NCBI RefSeq assembly: GCF_002298975.1 | Contig: NZ_DBMV01000047.1 | Coordinates: forward strand, 1-64,000 | DNA: 64,000 nucleotides | Source: Ralstonia sp. UBA689 | Lineage (GTDB): Bacteria > Pseudomonadota > Gammaproteobacteria > Burkholderiales > Burkholderiaceae | Direction of reading: 5' to 3' | Part shown: piece after piece, positions 9,542-18,251 of the stretch | Layout of the letters: each line of letters begins with the position of its first letter | Position numbering within the stretch: position 1 is the stretch's first letter | The notes under the pieces: model-generated | Database searches by the model: none | What the model was told of the DNA's origin: nothing | What the model saw: only the letters and a program-made list of their open reading frames with translations | Position numbers and translations under genes: made by a program

Positions 9542-9560
9542 ATTCCCGCTCAATGGGAAT
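9542..9560. promoter_or_regulatory. Inverted repeat upstream of the IclR gene
   Basis: ATTCCC, a 7-base spacer and GGGAAT form a perfect 6-bp inverted repeat 72 bases upstream of the regulator start. IclR proteins bind short palindromes near their own genes, so this is a candidate autoregulatory operator. The match is short and could be chance. Confidence 0.3.
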
Positions 9561-9584
9561 ATTTCGCAAATTCGGTATTTACAC

Positions 9585-10103
9585 CTAGAACGCCTCAATC
9601 ACATTCCAACCGTCTGCGTTCAGGCGTGCCTCCAGAAAAGCAACCGCGGCGTGGGCGGATGCCTCGCTACGGCACGTGGCCAGCGCGGCGGACAAGGGCG
9701 CGGCCAGTCCGTTGAGAAAGTCGATCGGCGCCTCGGGCCCCTCCGCGATGTAGCGCTGCAAAGCGGAGAATGCGCCGGCCTGGCTCAAGCGCCAATCGGC
9801 GCTCGATGCCTGCCGCACATGGCGTCCTGCCAGCGGCATGGCCGGCGCAGGTTTCGGTCGCGCCTTGGGCTTGGGCGCGGCCTTCACCGGCGCACGCCCA
9901 ACCACATAGCCTTCGGCAAGCAGGCGCACGAAGTCATCGGTGTCCGGGCTGGCGCTGCTCAACTGCGCCAGGATTTCCGCTGCCGAGCGCTCGCCGTTGA
10001 CCAGCAGCAGGACTGCGCGCTGGCGATGCGTCAGGTGCCCGCTGCGCGCTTGCAGTTCCTGCGTACCGCGCTCGGTGCGCGACGGGATTTGGCTCAGGTC
10101 CAT
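9585..10103 (-). CDS. Hypothetical protein with a helix-rich N-terminus and Pro/Lys linker
   Basis: A 172-residue protein I do not recognise. Residues 1-70 look helical and include LTHRQRAVLLLVNGERSAAE, a pattern resembling small winged-helix or DUF4388-like response-regulator output modules. A linker rich in Ala, Pro and Lys (APVKAAPKPKARPKPAPA) follows. The C-terminal half (about 60 residues) is alanine-rich and probably helical, with no catalytic motif, signal peptide or membrane span. The start at 10103 opens directly on MDLSQIPSRTERG, with AAGGA and GGGAG upstream. The gene stands alone on the minus strand, and the 254 bp beyond its start show nothing recognisable. Confidence 0.6.
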   Translation of the reverse strand: MDLSQIPSRTERGTQELQARSGHLTHRQRAVLLLVNGERSAAEILAQLSSASPDTDDFVRLLAEGYVVGRAPVKAAPKPKARPKPAPAMPLAGRHVRQASSADWRLSQAGAFSALQRYIAEGPEAPIDFLNGLAAPLSAALATCRSEASAHAAVAFLEARLNADGWNVIEAF

Positions 10104-10357
10104 CGTCTCCCTTCCTTGCTCTTGATATGACTGTTCGATGAAGGGGCAGTCTAGAAAAAACCGGCGCAGCGCGGATCGCTGGAACGTCGTGGGACGTGGC
10201 ATACCGACTATCACGTGCGCGGCATTGCGTTTGCGCAGTCGCTCAGCTTGGGCGTGCATCGTCAAATCAGAATTGAAACTGGATCGACGCAAAGGCCGTT
10301 TATCGTGCCCGGAGAGCCCTCTACAGTGCAGCGCATCGCAACCCATTGGAGTCAACC

Positions 10358-10906
10358 ATGTCCGTCCGCCCCACGATCGTTCGCCCCGCGCTGCTGACCG
10401 CTGGCGCGCTCACGCTGCTGGCCGCGCTGCCAGTCTTTGCTGCCACGGACGATGCCGACCTGATCCGAGCTGAACATGTGGCCGCGCCCGACACCCCCCA
10501 GGCCACCGCCGCCGTGCTGGCCGCACGCCGCTACGCTACGTTCTGGCACACCGGCGATGCGCGCTATGCCTCGGCAGCGCTATCGCCCAACTTTGCCGAC
10601 CGCACCCTGCCCGCCGGACGCGCGCAGGGCACGCAAGGCCCGCTCGATGCCTCCAAGGCATTCCGCGCGGCGGTGCCCGACATGCGCGTGCAGATTGAAG
10701 ACATGATCGTTGCCGGCGACCGCGTGGCAGTCCACCTGCGTTTTCGCGGACACTTCACCGGGCAGTTCGGCACCACGCGGGGCCAGAATCAGCCGATCGA
10801 CTTCCAGGCCTTCGATTTGTATCGCGTCGCTGACGGCAAGATCGCCGAGAACTGGCACCTGGAAGACAACCAGACGTTGCTGCGGCAGATGGGCCTGCAG
10901 CCATGA
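10358..10906 (+). CDS. Exported SnoaL/NTF2-like protein
   Basis: A 182-residue protein with an N-terminal signal peptide (hydrophobic LTAGALTLLAALPVFA) and an NTF2-like fold typical of SnoaL-type ester cyclases. Recognisable parts are YATFWHTGDARYASAALSPNFADRT, the IVAGDRVAVHLRFRGHFTG strand pair and DLYRVADGKIAENWHLED near the C-terminus, all as in the ester-cyclase group. The start at 10358 has GGAG 6 bases upstream. The family covers isomerases and cyclases as well as binding proteins with no known reaction, so no function is assigned beyond the fold. Confidence 0.7.
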   Translation: MSVRPTIVRPALLTAGALTLLAALPVFAATDDADLIRAEHVAAPDTPQATAAVLAARRYATFWHTGDARYASAALSPNFADRTLPAGRAQGTQGPLDASKAFRAAVPDMRVQIEDMIVAGDRVAVHLRFRGHFTGQFGTTRGQNQPIDFQAFDLYRVADGKIAENWHLEDNQTLLRQMGLQP

Positions 10907-11050
10907 TCGACACGATTTCCCACGGCTTCGTTAACACACATTAACAGGCCGCCACCCCGCTCCCGCTATGCTTCTGCCGAGCTTGCAGTCCGCTGAGTGA
11001 CTGCAGCCACGAGCCAACCAACACACACAAGAAGTCTTCAGGAGAAGCAC

Positions 11051-11971
11051 ATGGGAATGGGGTTTCAGGGCGCACTGCGCGCCTGGGCGAGCACGCTTGC
11101 CTGCGCATCGATCATGGGATGGGTGAGCGTCACGGCGGCCCACGCGCAACAGGCCGGCAATCCGGAACAGGAAATGAAGCAGGCCTGGGCGGTTGCCAAG
11201 GCCGCTGCCCAACTCGGCCCGACCTCGATCACGCTGCGCGACCAGGCCACGCTCAAGATCGGCGCGAACGAAGTCTTCATCCCGCAGCCAGCCGCCGGGC
11301 AGCTCATGCACGCCATGGGCAACAGCAACAACCCCGACATGCTCGGCCTGGTCATGCCGACCGCCGAGGACGATGATTGGATGGTCGTTGCCAAGTACGA
11401 AGCCTCGGGCTACATCAAGGATGACGACGCGAAGGACTGGAACGTCGACGACCTCTTCAAATCGCTCAAGGAAGGCACCGCCGCCGCCAACGAAGAGCGC
11501 GAGAAGCGCGGCATCCCTGCGCTGGAAATCCAAGGCTGGGTCGAGCGTCCGCACTACGACGCCGCCACGCACCGCCTGATCTGGTCAATGGCCGCGCGCT
11601 CCAAGGGCCAGCCCGCCGACGATCCGGGCGCGGTCAACTACAACACCTACGCGCTGGGCCGCGACGGCTACATCAGCCTGAACCTGATCACCGCGCGCGA
11701 CCATGTGGATGCCGACAAACCGGCCGTGCAGAAGCTGCTGGCCGACCTCGACTTCAAGGACGGCAAGCGCTACGCGGATTTCAATTCGAAGACCGACAAG
11801 GTGGCTGAATACGGCCTGGCCGCGCTGGTCGGCGGCATTGCCGCCAAGAAGCTGGGTATGTTTGCCGTGATGGCCGCGTTCCTGGCCAAGTTCGCCAAGG
11901 TCGCGATCCTGGCGGTGGCGGGCTTTGGCGCGGCCATCGCCAAGTTCTTCAAGCGCAAGCCGAGCGCCTGA
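11051..11971 (+). CDS. DUF2167 membrane-anchored exported protein
   Basis: A 306-residue protein of the DUF2167 family. It has a signal peptide (cleavage probably after AAHAQ), then the conserved core LGPTSITLRDQATLKIGANEVFIP, a DDDWMVVAKYEASGYIKDDDAKDW block and HRLIWSMAARSK, and ends in two hydrophobic segments and a lysine-rich tail. The bulk is probably periplasmic and anchored at the C-terminus. The start has AGGAGA 6 bases upstream. It is followed within 10 bp by an M50 protease gene, suggesting one transcription unit and a shared envelope role. No biochemical function is established for the family. Confidence 0.8.
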   Translation: MGMGFQGALRAWASTLACASIMGWVSVTAAHAQQAGNPEQEMKQAWAVAKAAAQLGPTSITLRDQATLKIGANEVFIPQPAAGQLMHAMGNSNNPDMLGLVMPTAEDDDWMVVAKYEASGYIKDDDAKDWNVDDLFKSLKEGTAAANEEREKRGIPALEIQGWVERPHYDAATHRLIWSMAARSKGQPADDPGAVNYNTYALGRDGYISLNLITARDHVDADKPAVQKLLADLDFKDGKRYADFNSKTDKVAEYGLAALVGGIAAKKLGMFAVMAAFLAKFAKVAILAVAGFGAAIAKFFKRKPSA

Positions 11972-11981
11972 GGGTCATACC

Positions 11982-12707
11982 GTGGCCAAGTTGCTGATCC
12001 TGCTGTTCTCGGGACTGAAGTTCGGCAAGCTGCTGACCACCGGCGGCACCATGCTGCTGTCGGTGGCGGCGTATGCCTTTGTGTTCGGCTGGCGCTACGC
12101 GGTGGGCTTCGTGGTGCTGCTGTTCATCCATGAGATGGGCCACTTCATGGCGGCGCGCCAGCGCGGACTGGCGGTAGGCGCACCAACCTTCATCCCGTTC
12201 GTCGGCGCGTGGATCGACCTGAAAGAACAGCCGATGGACGTCGAGACCGAGGCGTACATCGGCCTGGCCGGCCCGGTTGCCGGCACGGTTGGCGCGATGC
12301 TCTGCTACGGCCTCGCGCGCTACGCCGATAGCCAGTTGCTGCTGGCGTTGGCCTACGCGGGCTGCTTCCTGAACCTGTTCAACCTGATCCCGCTCGCGCC
12401 GTTCGACGGCGGGCGCATCACGGCGGTGCTGTCGCCGCGCATCTGGTTTCTGGGAGTGCCGGTGCTGGTGGCGCTGTTCGCCTGGCGGCCGAGCCCCATT
12501 CTGATCCTCGTGGCGGTGTTGGCCGTTCCGCAACTGATGAAGGCCTGGCGCTATGATCCGCACGCGCCGGAAAATCGCGCCTACTACAGCATCTCCAACG
12601 AATCACGCCTGACTTCTACCGTGTACTACCTCGGCCTGGTCGTCTTCCTGGCGATGATGAGCCATGAGCTGCACGACATGCTGGGCAACGTGCGCTCGGT
12701 GAGTTGA
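11982..12707 (+). CDS. M50-type site-2 protease, membrane metallopeptidase
   Basis: A 241-residue membrane protein with the zinc-protease motif HEMGH (about residue 50) inside a hydrophobic segment and the second conserved motif NLIPLAPFDGGR (about 131-142), whose Asp is the third zinc ligand. This is the core of site-2 proteases without a PDZ domain (SpoIVFB-like or Rip-like). The GTG start at 11982 is preferred because a GAGG site precedes it by about 8 bases and it opens directly on the first hydrophobic segment. The substrate is unknown. The adjacent DUF2167 gene is the obvious candidate partner, which is inference from position only. Confidence 0.8.
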   Translation: MAKLLILLFSGLKFGKLLTTGGTMLLSVAAYAFVFGWRYAVGFVVLLFIHEMGHFMAARQRGLAVGAPTFIPFVGAWIDLKEQPMDVETEAYIGLAGPVAGTVGAMLCYGLARYADSQLLLALAYAGCFLNLFNLIPLAPFDGGRITAVLSPRIWFLGVPVLVALFAWRPSPILILVAVLAVPQLMKAWRYDPHAPENRAYYSISNESRLTSTVYYLGLVVFLAMMSHELHDMLGNVRSVS

Positions 12708-12731
12708 GTTGCACGGAAACGAAGCGCGCAT

Positions 12732-12767
12732 AAAAAAACCTCCGCCCGTAAGCGCGGAGGTTTTTTC
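12732..12767. terminator. Bidirectional terminator between the M50 protease and sodB
   Basis: AAAAAACCTCCGC and GCGGAGGTTTTTT form a 13-bp arm pair around an 8-base loop, with A-tract and T-tract on either side. It can therefore terminate both convergent genes. Confidence 0.85.
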
Positions 12768-12808
12768 TTGGCGCTGAGTGTTGATACTCGGCGCGCGGGC
12801 GATTCGCC

Positions 12809-13387
12809 TTAGGCGAAGTTCGCGGCGACGAAGTCCCAGTTGACCAGGTTCCAGAACGCCTCGACGTACTTCGGACGGGCGTTGCGATAGTCGATGTAGT
12901 AGGCGTGTTCCCACACGTCGCAGGTCAGCAGCGGCTTGGCGTCCGTCGTGAGCGGCGTGGCGGCGTTGGAGGTCGACACCAGGTCAAGCGAGCCATCGGC
13001 CTTCTTCACCAGCCAGGCCCAGCCCGAACCGAACGTGCCGATGGCCGTCTTGGTGAACTCTTCCTTGAACTTGTCGAAGCTGCCCCACTTGGCATTGATG
13101 GCGTCAGCCAGCTTGCCGGTCGGTGCGCCGCCGCCGTTCGGCTTCAGGCCGTTCCAGTAGAACGTGTGGTTCCACACCTGCGCGGCGTTGTTGAACACAC
13201 CGCCCGAGGACTTCTTGACGATGTCTTCCAGGCTCAGGTTCTCAAACTCGGTACCCGGGATCAGGTTGTTCAGGTTCGTGACGTAAGTCTGGTGGTGCTT
13301 GCCGTAGTGGAACTCCAGCGTCTCTTTGGAGATGTGCGGAGCCAGAGCGTCGAGCGCGTACGGCAGCGGGGGGAGCGTGTGGGCCAT
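12809..13387 (-). CDS. sodB: Superoxide dismutase, Fe-type
   Basis: A 192-residue cytoplasmic superoxide dismutase, the same size as Escherichia coli SodB (193). The metal ligands are in their usual settings: the N-terminal H in [23 protein letters not shown], then [13 protein letters not shown] (Asp and His). The start at 13387 ([19 protein letters not shown]) matches the family N-terminus; the same frame continues upstream but has no family similarity. The Fe rather than Mn call rests on the overall SodB-like sequence and is not certain. It is convergent with the M50 gene and shares its terminator. Confidence 0.95.
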   Translation of the reverse strand: MAHTLPPLPYALDALAPHISKETLEFHYGKHHQTYVTNLNNLIPGTEFENLSLEDIVKKSSGGVFNNAAQVWNHTFYWNGLKPNGGGAPTGKLADAINAKWGSFDKFKEEFTKTAIGTFGSGWAWLVKKADGSLDLVSTSNAATPLTTDAKPLLTCDVWEHAYYIDYRNARPKYVEAFWNLVNWDFVAANFA

Positions 13388-13532
13388 TGTTCTTCCCTTT
13401 TGTGGGTTGCGTGGGTTGGGAGCGACGATTGTAGGAGACTTGCAAAACCGGCGCAAACCGCGCGCCGAATCGTCGGAATACCCGCGCACCAGGTGCGGAA
13501 TCGGGCAAAACGGCAATGTCGTCATGCGCCGC

Positions 13533-14969
13533 TTACATATCGAGCTTGGGCTGCGCCTGGGCGATCTCGATATCGACCGCGCCCAGCGCCAGCCGCGCCT
13601 CGATGCGTGCCCGGGCATGCAATGCATTCGGATCGCGGATTGCATGCCCCTTGGCGTCGAGCAGCACCGCGTAGCCGCGCTCCAGGGTGCGCTGCGGCGC
13701 CAACATCTCCAGGCCGGTGTGCTGACGCACCAAACGCTCTTGAGCGCGGATCAAGGTCTCACGCATGGCACGTGCCAGCGTGGCCTCGGCCTGCTGCAGC
13801 GCGCCGCGCTGCCGGGTGGCATCGGGGCGCGCGGCGGTCAGACGCATCGCCAGCAGGCGCTGCACGTGCTCGGCACGCTGCACGCGGCCCGTCAGGGCAA
13901 AGCGCAGGCGCCCTTCCAGGTGGGACAGTTGCGCATGACGCTCGCGCATCTGCGCCTGCGGGCTGCGCAGGCGGCGCGCGAGCCAGTCGACGGTCTGCGC
14001 GCGACGGTCCAACTGGCGGCGGAACTGGGCCGACAGCGCATCCCAGTCGCGGGCCACATCGCGCAGCATGCGGGCACGGTCGGGGCTGACGAGTTCCGCC
14101 GCCCCCGTGGGCGTGGGCGCACGCACGTCGGCCACAAAATCCACGATGGTCACATCCGTCTCGTGCCCGACGCCGGCCACGATGGGAATCTCGGAGGCCG
14201 CCACGGCGCGTGCAACCGGCTCTTCATTAAAGGCCCACAGGTCTTCAATGCTGCCGCCGCCCCGGCACAGGATGACGACGTCGACTTCTGCCCGGGCATT
14301 GACCGTCTCCAACATGGCGGCGATGCGTTCGGCAGCCCCGGCGCCCTGCACCGGCACCGGATAGACGACCACGGGCACATGCGGCGCACGCCGGCGCAGC
14401 GTGGTCAGCACGTCGCGCAGGGCCGCCGCCTGCAGCGAAGTCACCACGCCGATCGCACGCGGGTGCCCTGGCAGCGGCCGCTTGCGCTCGGCATCGAACA
14501 GGCCCTGCGCCTCCAGCGCGGCCTTCAGCCGCAGGAAAGCCTCATACAGATTGCCCAGGCCGGCACGACGGATAGCCTCGACGCTCAGTTGCAGTTCGCC
14601 GCGCGCCTCATACAGCGTGACTACCGCCCGCACCTCGACGGCCTCGCCCTCGCGCGGGGTGAAATCAGCGTATTGATTGCGGCCCTTGAACATCACGCAG
14701 CGGATCTGCGCGCCGGCATCCTTGAGCGAGAAATACCAGTGGCCGCTGGCCGCGCGCGTGAAGTTGGAAATCTCCCCACGCACCCAGCCGAGCGGGAAGT
14801 TGCGTTCGAGCAGCCCGGCAATCCGCCGGTTGACCTCGGTCACGGTCAACACGTCCTGCCCGCCCCGGTTGGGTGCGGACGGAGGCGACGCCGGAGTCAC
14901 AGAAGCCGCTGGCGTGGCGGCGGGCGCATCCATCCAGAACGGGCGGCGGGAAGATGGCGACGTGGTCAT
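13533..14969 (-). CDS. xseA: Exodeoxyribonuclease VII large subunit
   Basis: A 478-residue protein with the XseA layout: an N-terminal OB-fold ([48 protein letters not shown]), the catalytic core ([60 protein letters not shown]) and a long C-terminal coiled coil. With XseB it degrades single-stranded DNA; xseB is not in this window. Two starts are possible (14969 or 14933); the residues before DVLTVTEV are a low-complexity Ala/Pro/Ser extension. Its upstream region is the repeat-bearing 1.07-kb gap. Confidence 0.92.
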   Translation of the reverse strand: MTTSPSSRRPFWMDAPAATPAASVTPASPPSAPNRGGQDVLTVTEVNRRIAGLLERNFPLGWVRGEISNFTRAASGHWYFSLKDAGAQIRCVMFKGRNQYADFTPREGEAVEVRAVVTLYEARGELQLSVEAIRRAGLGNLYEAFLRLKAALEAQGLFDAERKRPLPGHPRAIGVVTSLQAAALRDVLTTLRRRAPHVPVVVYPVPVQGAGAAERIAAMLETVNARAEVDVVILCRGGGSIEDLWAFNEEPVARAVAASEIPIVAGVGHETDVTIVDFVADVRAPTPTGAAELVSPDRARMLRDVARDWDALSAQFRRQLDRRAQTVDWLARRLRSPQAQMRERHAQLSHLEGRLRFALTGRVQRAEHVQRLLAMRLTAARPDATRQRGALQQAEATLARAMRETLIRAQERLVRQHTGLEMLAPQRTLERGYAVLLDAKGHAIRDPNALHARARIEARLALGAVDIEIAQAQPKLDM

Positions 14970-15075
14970 AAGTGGTTGAAGCAGCGCAAAACGATGGGAC
15001 CTTGGGGCGACTTCTACCTTGAATAGGGGAGGCAATGCTCGCCGGCGGGGCTACCTGTCCACAGCATAATGCCAT

Positions 15076-15089
15076 TGTCAAGCTTGACA
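15076..15089. promoter_or_regulatory. Perfect 14-bp palindrome upstream of xseA
   Basis: TGTCAAGCTTGACA is a perfect palindrome about 107 bp upstream of xseA. Each half contains a TTGACA-like -35 hexamer, but no matching -10 sits at the right distance, so an operator is as likely as a promoter. A TGTCCACA lies just 5' of it at 15056-15063. Confidence 0.3.
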
Positions 15090-15188
15090 GACCTTGCATG
15101 ACGCGCTCTCTGCATTTGGACGCAACCCGTTGATTCTTATGATAAATCCGCCCATGTCAAAATTTCAGCAGGGCAAGTAATTTCGTTG

Positions 15189-15820
15189 TGCGTCAAGCAT
15201 TTAGCGCACGCGCCCCAAGGATGTTCACAAAGTTATCCACAGCGACACTGGAAAACCGCAAAGTGATGCCTGGGCAGTGGATAAATCGACGGCGGATCGC
15301 CCGCGTCCGGAGGCTTCTCCCCCGATTCTCTCGTGGAAAACCCTGCTGCCTATTTTTTGAGCGCGACACCCAACACCCTTTTGAATCAGTCACTTAAGGT
15401 GCTTGTTCAGGCAATGTCCACAACCGGTCCACAAGACTGTCCCGCTCCGGTGTGGATTATCGGCCAGATTTGCGGCGCGCCACCCGGCTTATCGGCCGAT
15501 TCGGCACCGGGAGCCCGGTTGCATCATTTTTGAGCACGACATCGAACTTCCTTTTGCATCAAGCACTTAGTGTGCTTGTTCTGACGATGTCCACAACCCA
15601 TCCACAAAACTCTCCCGCGGCAATGTGGATTACACGCCGGTTTCGGGGACTTTTCCGGGGCCGCTACCCGGTTCGCCCACAAACCGGTCCTGACAGCCAC
15701 GTTGCATATTTTTTAAGCACAGCCAAGAACTTCCTTCTGCATCAACGACTTAGCTTGCTTGTCCGGGCAATGTCCACAGCCCGTCCACAAGACTGTCCCG
15801 ATCCGTTGTGGATTGCGCAC
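15189..15820. repeat. Four diverged tandem repeats with DnaA-box-like elements
   Basis: This fills most of the 1,066-bp gap between xseA and exbB. Four related units begin (at the TGNNTC element) at 15189, 15382, 15555 and 15738, so the period is 173-193 bp. The three right-hand copies also share a preceding T-rich block (TATTTTTTGAGC, CATTTTTGAGC, TATTTTTTAAGC). The best conserved core runs TGTCCACA, 4-5 bases, TCCACAA, about 16 bases, TGTGGATT. Examples are 15415-15422 / 15427-15434 / 15451-15459, 15588-15595 / 15600-15607 / 15624-15632, and 15771-15778 / 15783-15790 / 15807-15815. Copy 2 has a perfect hairpin, CAAGCACTTAGTGTGCTTG, at 15560-15578. Open frames across the array are not conserved between copies, so I read it as non-coding. 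Confidence 0.8.
15233..15241 (+). promoter_or_regulatory. Perfect DnaA box in repeat copy 0
   Basis: TTATCCACA matches the Escherichia coli DnaA-box consensus at all nine positions. An opposed TTATCCACT (8 of 9) lies at 15276-15284 on the minus strand. The TAATCCACA elements of copies 1 and 2 (minus strand) match 8 of 9. There is no dnaA, dnaN or AT-rich unwinding element nearby, so this is not an obvious origin. Confidence 0.6.
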
Positions 15821-16035
15821 AGGCCAGCCTTGATGACAGCGCGTTGACCGTCGCGCAGTCGCGTCGCCCCTGCGCGCCATCGTGTTGCCGAGGCTGGTCC
15901 GACGCGCTAGAGTGCTGCCTGTTTTTGCCGCAACGGACCGCGTTCGGGGACGCGGACGGCACGAACAGCGATCGGGGACGTGCCAATCGCGCTCCCGAAT
16001 CACACTCCTTTCACAACGACAAAACGGGTTGTCCA

Positions 16036-16656
16036 GTGTTTTCCATCATTCAAGCCGCCGGCTGGCCGATCTGGCCGCTGTTGATCGCCTCGGTATTTGC
16101 CCTTGCGCTCATCATCGAACGCTTCGTCGCCTTGCAACGCAAGAAGATCATTCCGCCCAAGGTGTATGACGAAGCCCTGACCGTGGCGCACCAGCGCAAG
16201 GCCACGCCGGAGGTGGTGAACACGCTGGAGCAAGGTTCGCCGCTGGGCCGCCTGCTGGCCGCCGCGCTGCGCCACGTGGTGCTGCATCCCAACACCACGC
16301 GTGACGCCGCCAAGGAAGTGGTGGAAGAAGCCGGCCAGAACGTCGCTCACCGCCTGGAGCGCTACCTCAACGCGCTCGGCACAATCGCCTCGGTGGCACC
16401 GCTGATGGGCCTGTTTGGCACCGTGGTCGGCATGATCGAAATCTTCGGCAGCCAGACCGCCGCCGGTACCAACCCGCAAACGCTGGCACACGGCATCTCC
16501 GTCGCCCTGTACAACACCGCGCTGGGCCTGGTCGTGGCCATCCCGACGTTGATCTTCTGGCGCTACTTCCGCGGCGTGGTCGATAACTACGTGGCCGAGT
16601 TGGAGCACCTGTCGACCATGTACCTCGACGCGATCCTGCCGCCGCGGCGCGGCTGA
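16036..16656 (+). CDS. exbB: ExbB/TolQ-family proton channel
   Basis: A 206-residue inner-membrane protein of the MotA/TolQ/ExbB family. It has three hydrophobic segments; the large middle loop is cytoplasmic and the last two spans (LGTIASVAPLMGLFGTVVGMIEIF and ISVALYNTALGLVVAIPTLIF) carry the family signature of the proton-conducting stator. The GTG at 16036 is chosen because it opens directly on the first membrane segment; the open frame upstream runs into the repeat array. With ExbD it would energise TonB-type transport, although Tol-type function cannot be excluded. It heads the exbB-exbD-lpxK-trm112-kdsB run. Confidence 0.88.
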   Translation: MFSIIQAAGWPIWPLLIASVFALALIIERFVALQRKKIIPPKVYDEALTVAHQRKATPEVVNTLEQGSPLGRLLAAALRHVVLHPNTTRDAAKEVVEEAGQNVAHRLERYLNALGTIASVAPLMGLFGTVVGMIEIFGSQTAAGTNPQTLAHGISVALYNTALGLVVAIPTLIFWRYFRGVVDNYVAELEHLSTMYLDAILPPRRG

Positions 16657-16681
16657 CGCGGCAACGCAACTGGAACACGCC

Positions 16682-17113
16682 ATGCGCTTCCGCCCGCGCC
16701 ACGCCCGCGAAGAGCCGGAGATCAACCTGATCCCGCTGATCGACGTGCTGCTCGTGATCCTCATCTTTTTGATGATCACGACCACGTATTCCCGCTATAC
16801 CGAACTGAAGGTCAACCTGCCGACCGCCGACGCCGAGAAGGCGACAGAGCGCCCCGGCCAGATCGTCGTGTCCGTCACCGCCAACGGCGTCTACTCCGTG
16901 GACAAGCAAGTGCTCGACACGCGCGACGTCACCAGCCTCGCCGATGCGCTGCGCAATGCCTCGGGCAATGCCGGCGGCCGTGAGCCCATCGTGATCGTCA
17001 ACGCCGATGCGCAGGCCGCGCACCAGGCGGTGGTCAATGTGATGGAAGCTGCCCGCGTGGCCGGCCTGTCGCACCTGACCTTCGCCACGCAAACCGGCAA
17101 CGTCGCCCACTGA
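16682..17113 (+). CDS. exbD: ExbD/TolR-family transport protein
   Basis: A 143-residue single-span protein. The N-terminal EEPEINLIPLIDVLLVILIFLMITTTY segment carries the conserved Asp (in LIDVLLVI) needed for proton coupling in ExbD/TolR/MotB-type proteins. The remainder is a periplasmic domain with the usual ILRADAxxxH-like region (VIVNADAQAAHQAVVNVM). It lies 25 bp downstream of exbB. The pair is next to lipid A genes rather than tonB or tolA, an arrangement found in several betaproteobacteria. Confidence 0.9.
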   Translation: MRFRPRHAREEPEINLIPLIDVLLVILIFLMITTTYSRYTELKVNLPTADAEKATERPGQIVVSVTANGVYSVDKQVLDTRDVTSLADALRNASGNAGGREPIVIVNADAQAAHQAVVNVMEAARVAGLSHLTFATQTGNVAH

Positions 17114-17142
17114 CCCGCCCGTAAACCAGCCGCCCCGACCGC

Positions 17143-18192
17143 ATGCCTGTCGCCCAGCACCGCCTCGCCAGCTTCGTCACCCGCCAATGGCAGCAGCGTG
17201 GCTGGTTCGCGTGGATGCTGTGGCCGCTGTCGTGGCTGTTTGGGGCGGTGAGCGGGCTGCGCCGGCTGCTGTTCCGCTGGGGCTGGCTGCGCTCGGTGCG
17301 GCTGCCGATGCCGGTGGTGGTGGTCGGCAACGTCACGGTGGGCGGTGCCGGCAAGACACCGGCCGTGATTGCGCTGGCCTCGGCACTGGCCGAAGCTGGC
17401 TTGCGCCCGGGCATCGTCTCGCGCGGCTATGGCGTGCAACTCAGGCACCCGCGCCCCGTGCGCGAACACTCCCGCGCTGAGGACGTCGGCGACGAGCCGC
17501 TGCTGATCGCCCGCGCGACCGGCCTGCCCGTGTGGGTCTTCCCCGACCGCGTGCTGTGCGCGCAAACGCTACTGGCCTCGCATCCGGGCTGCAACGTGAT
17601 CGTCTGCGACGACGGGTTGCAGCATTACCGTCTGCGCCGCGACATCGAGATCGTCGTATTCGACACGCGCATGGGCGGCAACGGCTTCCTGCTGCCTGCC
17701 GGCCCCCTGCGCGAACCAATGACCCGCCAGCGCGACGCCACGCTCATCAACGATCCGAACTACCGCGCCATGCCCGACCGCCCGAACATCTACGGCATGC
17801 GGCTGGAACTGCTGGACGCCTACAACCTGGCCGACCCGGCGCTGCGTCACCCGCTGGCCCAGTTCGCACGCATCGAGGGCGAGCAGCTGCTGGCCGCCGC
17901 CGGCATCGGCAACCCCGAGCGCTTCTTCGCCTCGCTGCGCGCCGCGGGCCTCAAACCCGGCACCCTGCCGCTGCCCGATCACTACGACTTTGCCAGCAAC
18001 CCATTTGCCGAGAGCCACGCCGAGGCGATCCTGATCACCGAAAAGGATGCCGTAAAATGCGGCCATCTCGACGACCCGCGCATCTGGGTCGTGCCGACCA
18101 CGCCGGTGGTCGACCCGGCGCTGGTCGAGCAGGTCTGCCAGCGCGTGCGCGCCCTGGCCGATCGCGCAACGTCTCGGGCGAGCGCACAATAA
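17143..18192 (+). CDS. lpxK: Tetraacyldisaccharide 4'-kinase
   Basis: A 349-residue enzyme that phosphorylates the 4' position of the lipid A precursor at the inner membrane. An amphipathic or membrane-associated N-terminus (about residues 15-50) precedes the P-loop ([18 protein letters not shown], about 60-77). The conserved [15 protein letters not shown] and CDDGLQHY motifs follow, and ITEKDAVKC is near the C-terminus. The length is within the LpxK range. It follows exbD by 29 bp and precedes trm112 and kdsB, so these envelope genes are probably co-transcribed. Confidence 0.95.
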   Translation: MPVAQHRLASFVTRQWQQRGWFAWMLWPLSWLFGAVSGLRRLLFRWGWLRSVRLPMPVVVVGNVTVGGAGKTPAVIALASALAEAGLRPGIVSRGYGVQLRHPRPVREHSRAEDVGDEPLLIARATGLPVWVFPDRVLCAQTLLASHPGCNVIVCDDGLQHYRLRRDIEIVVFDTRMGGNGFLLPAGPLREPMTRQRDATLINDPNYRAMPDRPNIYGMRLELLDAYNLADPALRHPLAQFARIEGEQLLAAAGIGNPERFFASLRAAGLKPGTLPLPDHYDFASNPFAESHAEAILITEKDAVKCGHLDDPRIWVVPTTPVVDPALVEQVCQRVRALADRATSRASAQ

Positions 18193-18251
18193 CGTTCTGC
18201 CCCCTCTGCCCACCCGACCCTGTGAGTGGCCGCCCCGGAGCCTCTACCGCC

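Noticed and set aside
15189..15820. CRISPR array
   Set aside because: Units are far too long and diverged, there are no short uniform repeats and spacers, and no cas genes are nearby.
15189..15820. Chromosomal or plasmid origin
   Set aside because: There is no dnaA, dnaN, repA or par gene and no clear AT-rich unwinding region; the DnaA boxes are mostly imperfect.
15452..15847. A 131-codon frame crossing the repeat array
   Set aside because: The reading is not preserved between repeat copies and has no ribosome site; the repeats explain the sequence better as non-coding.
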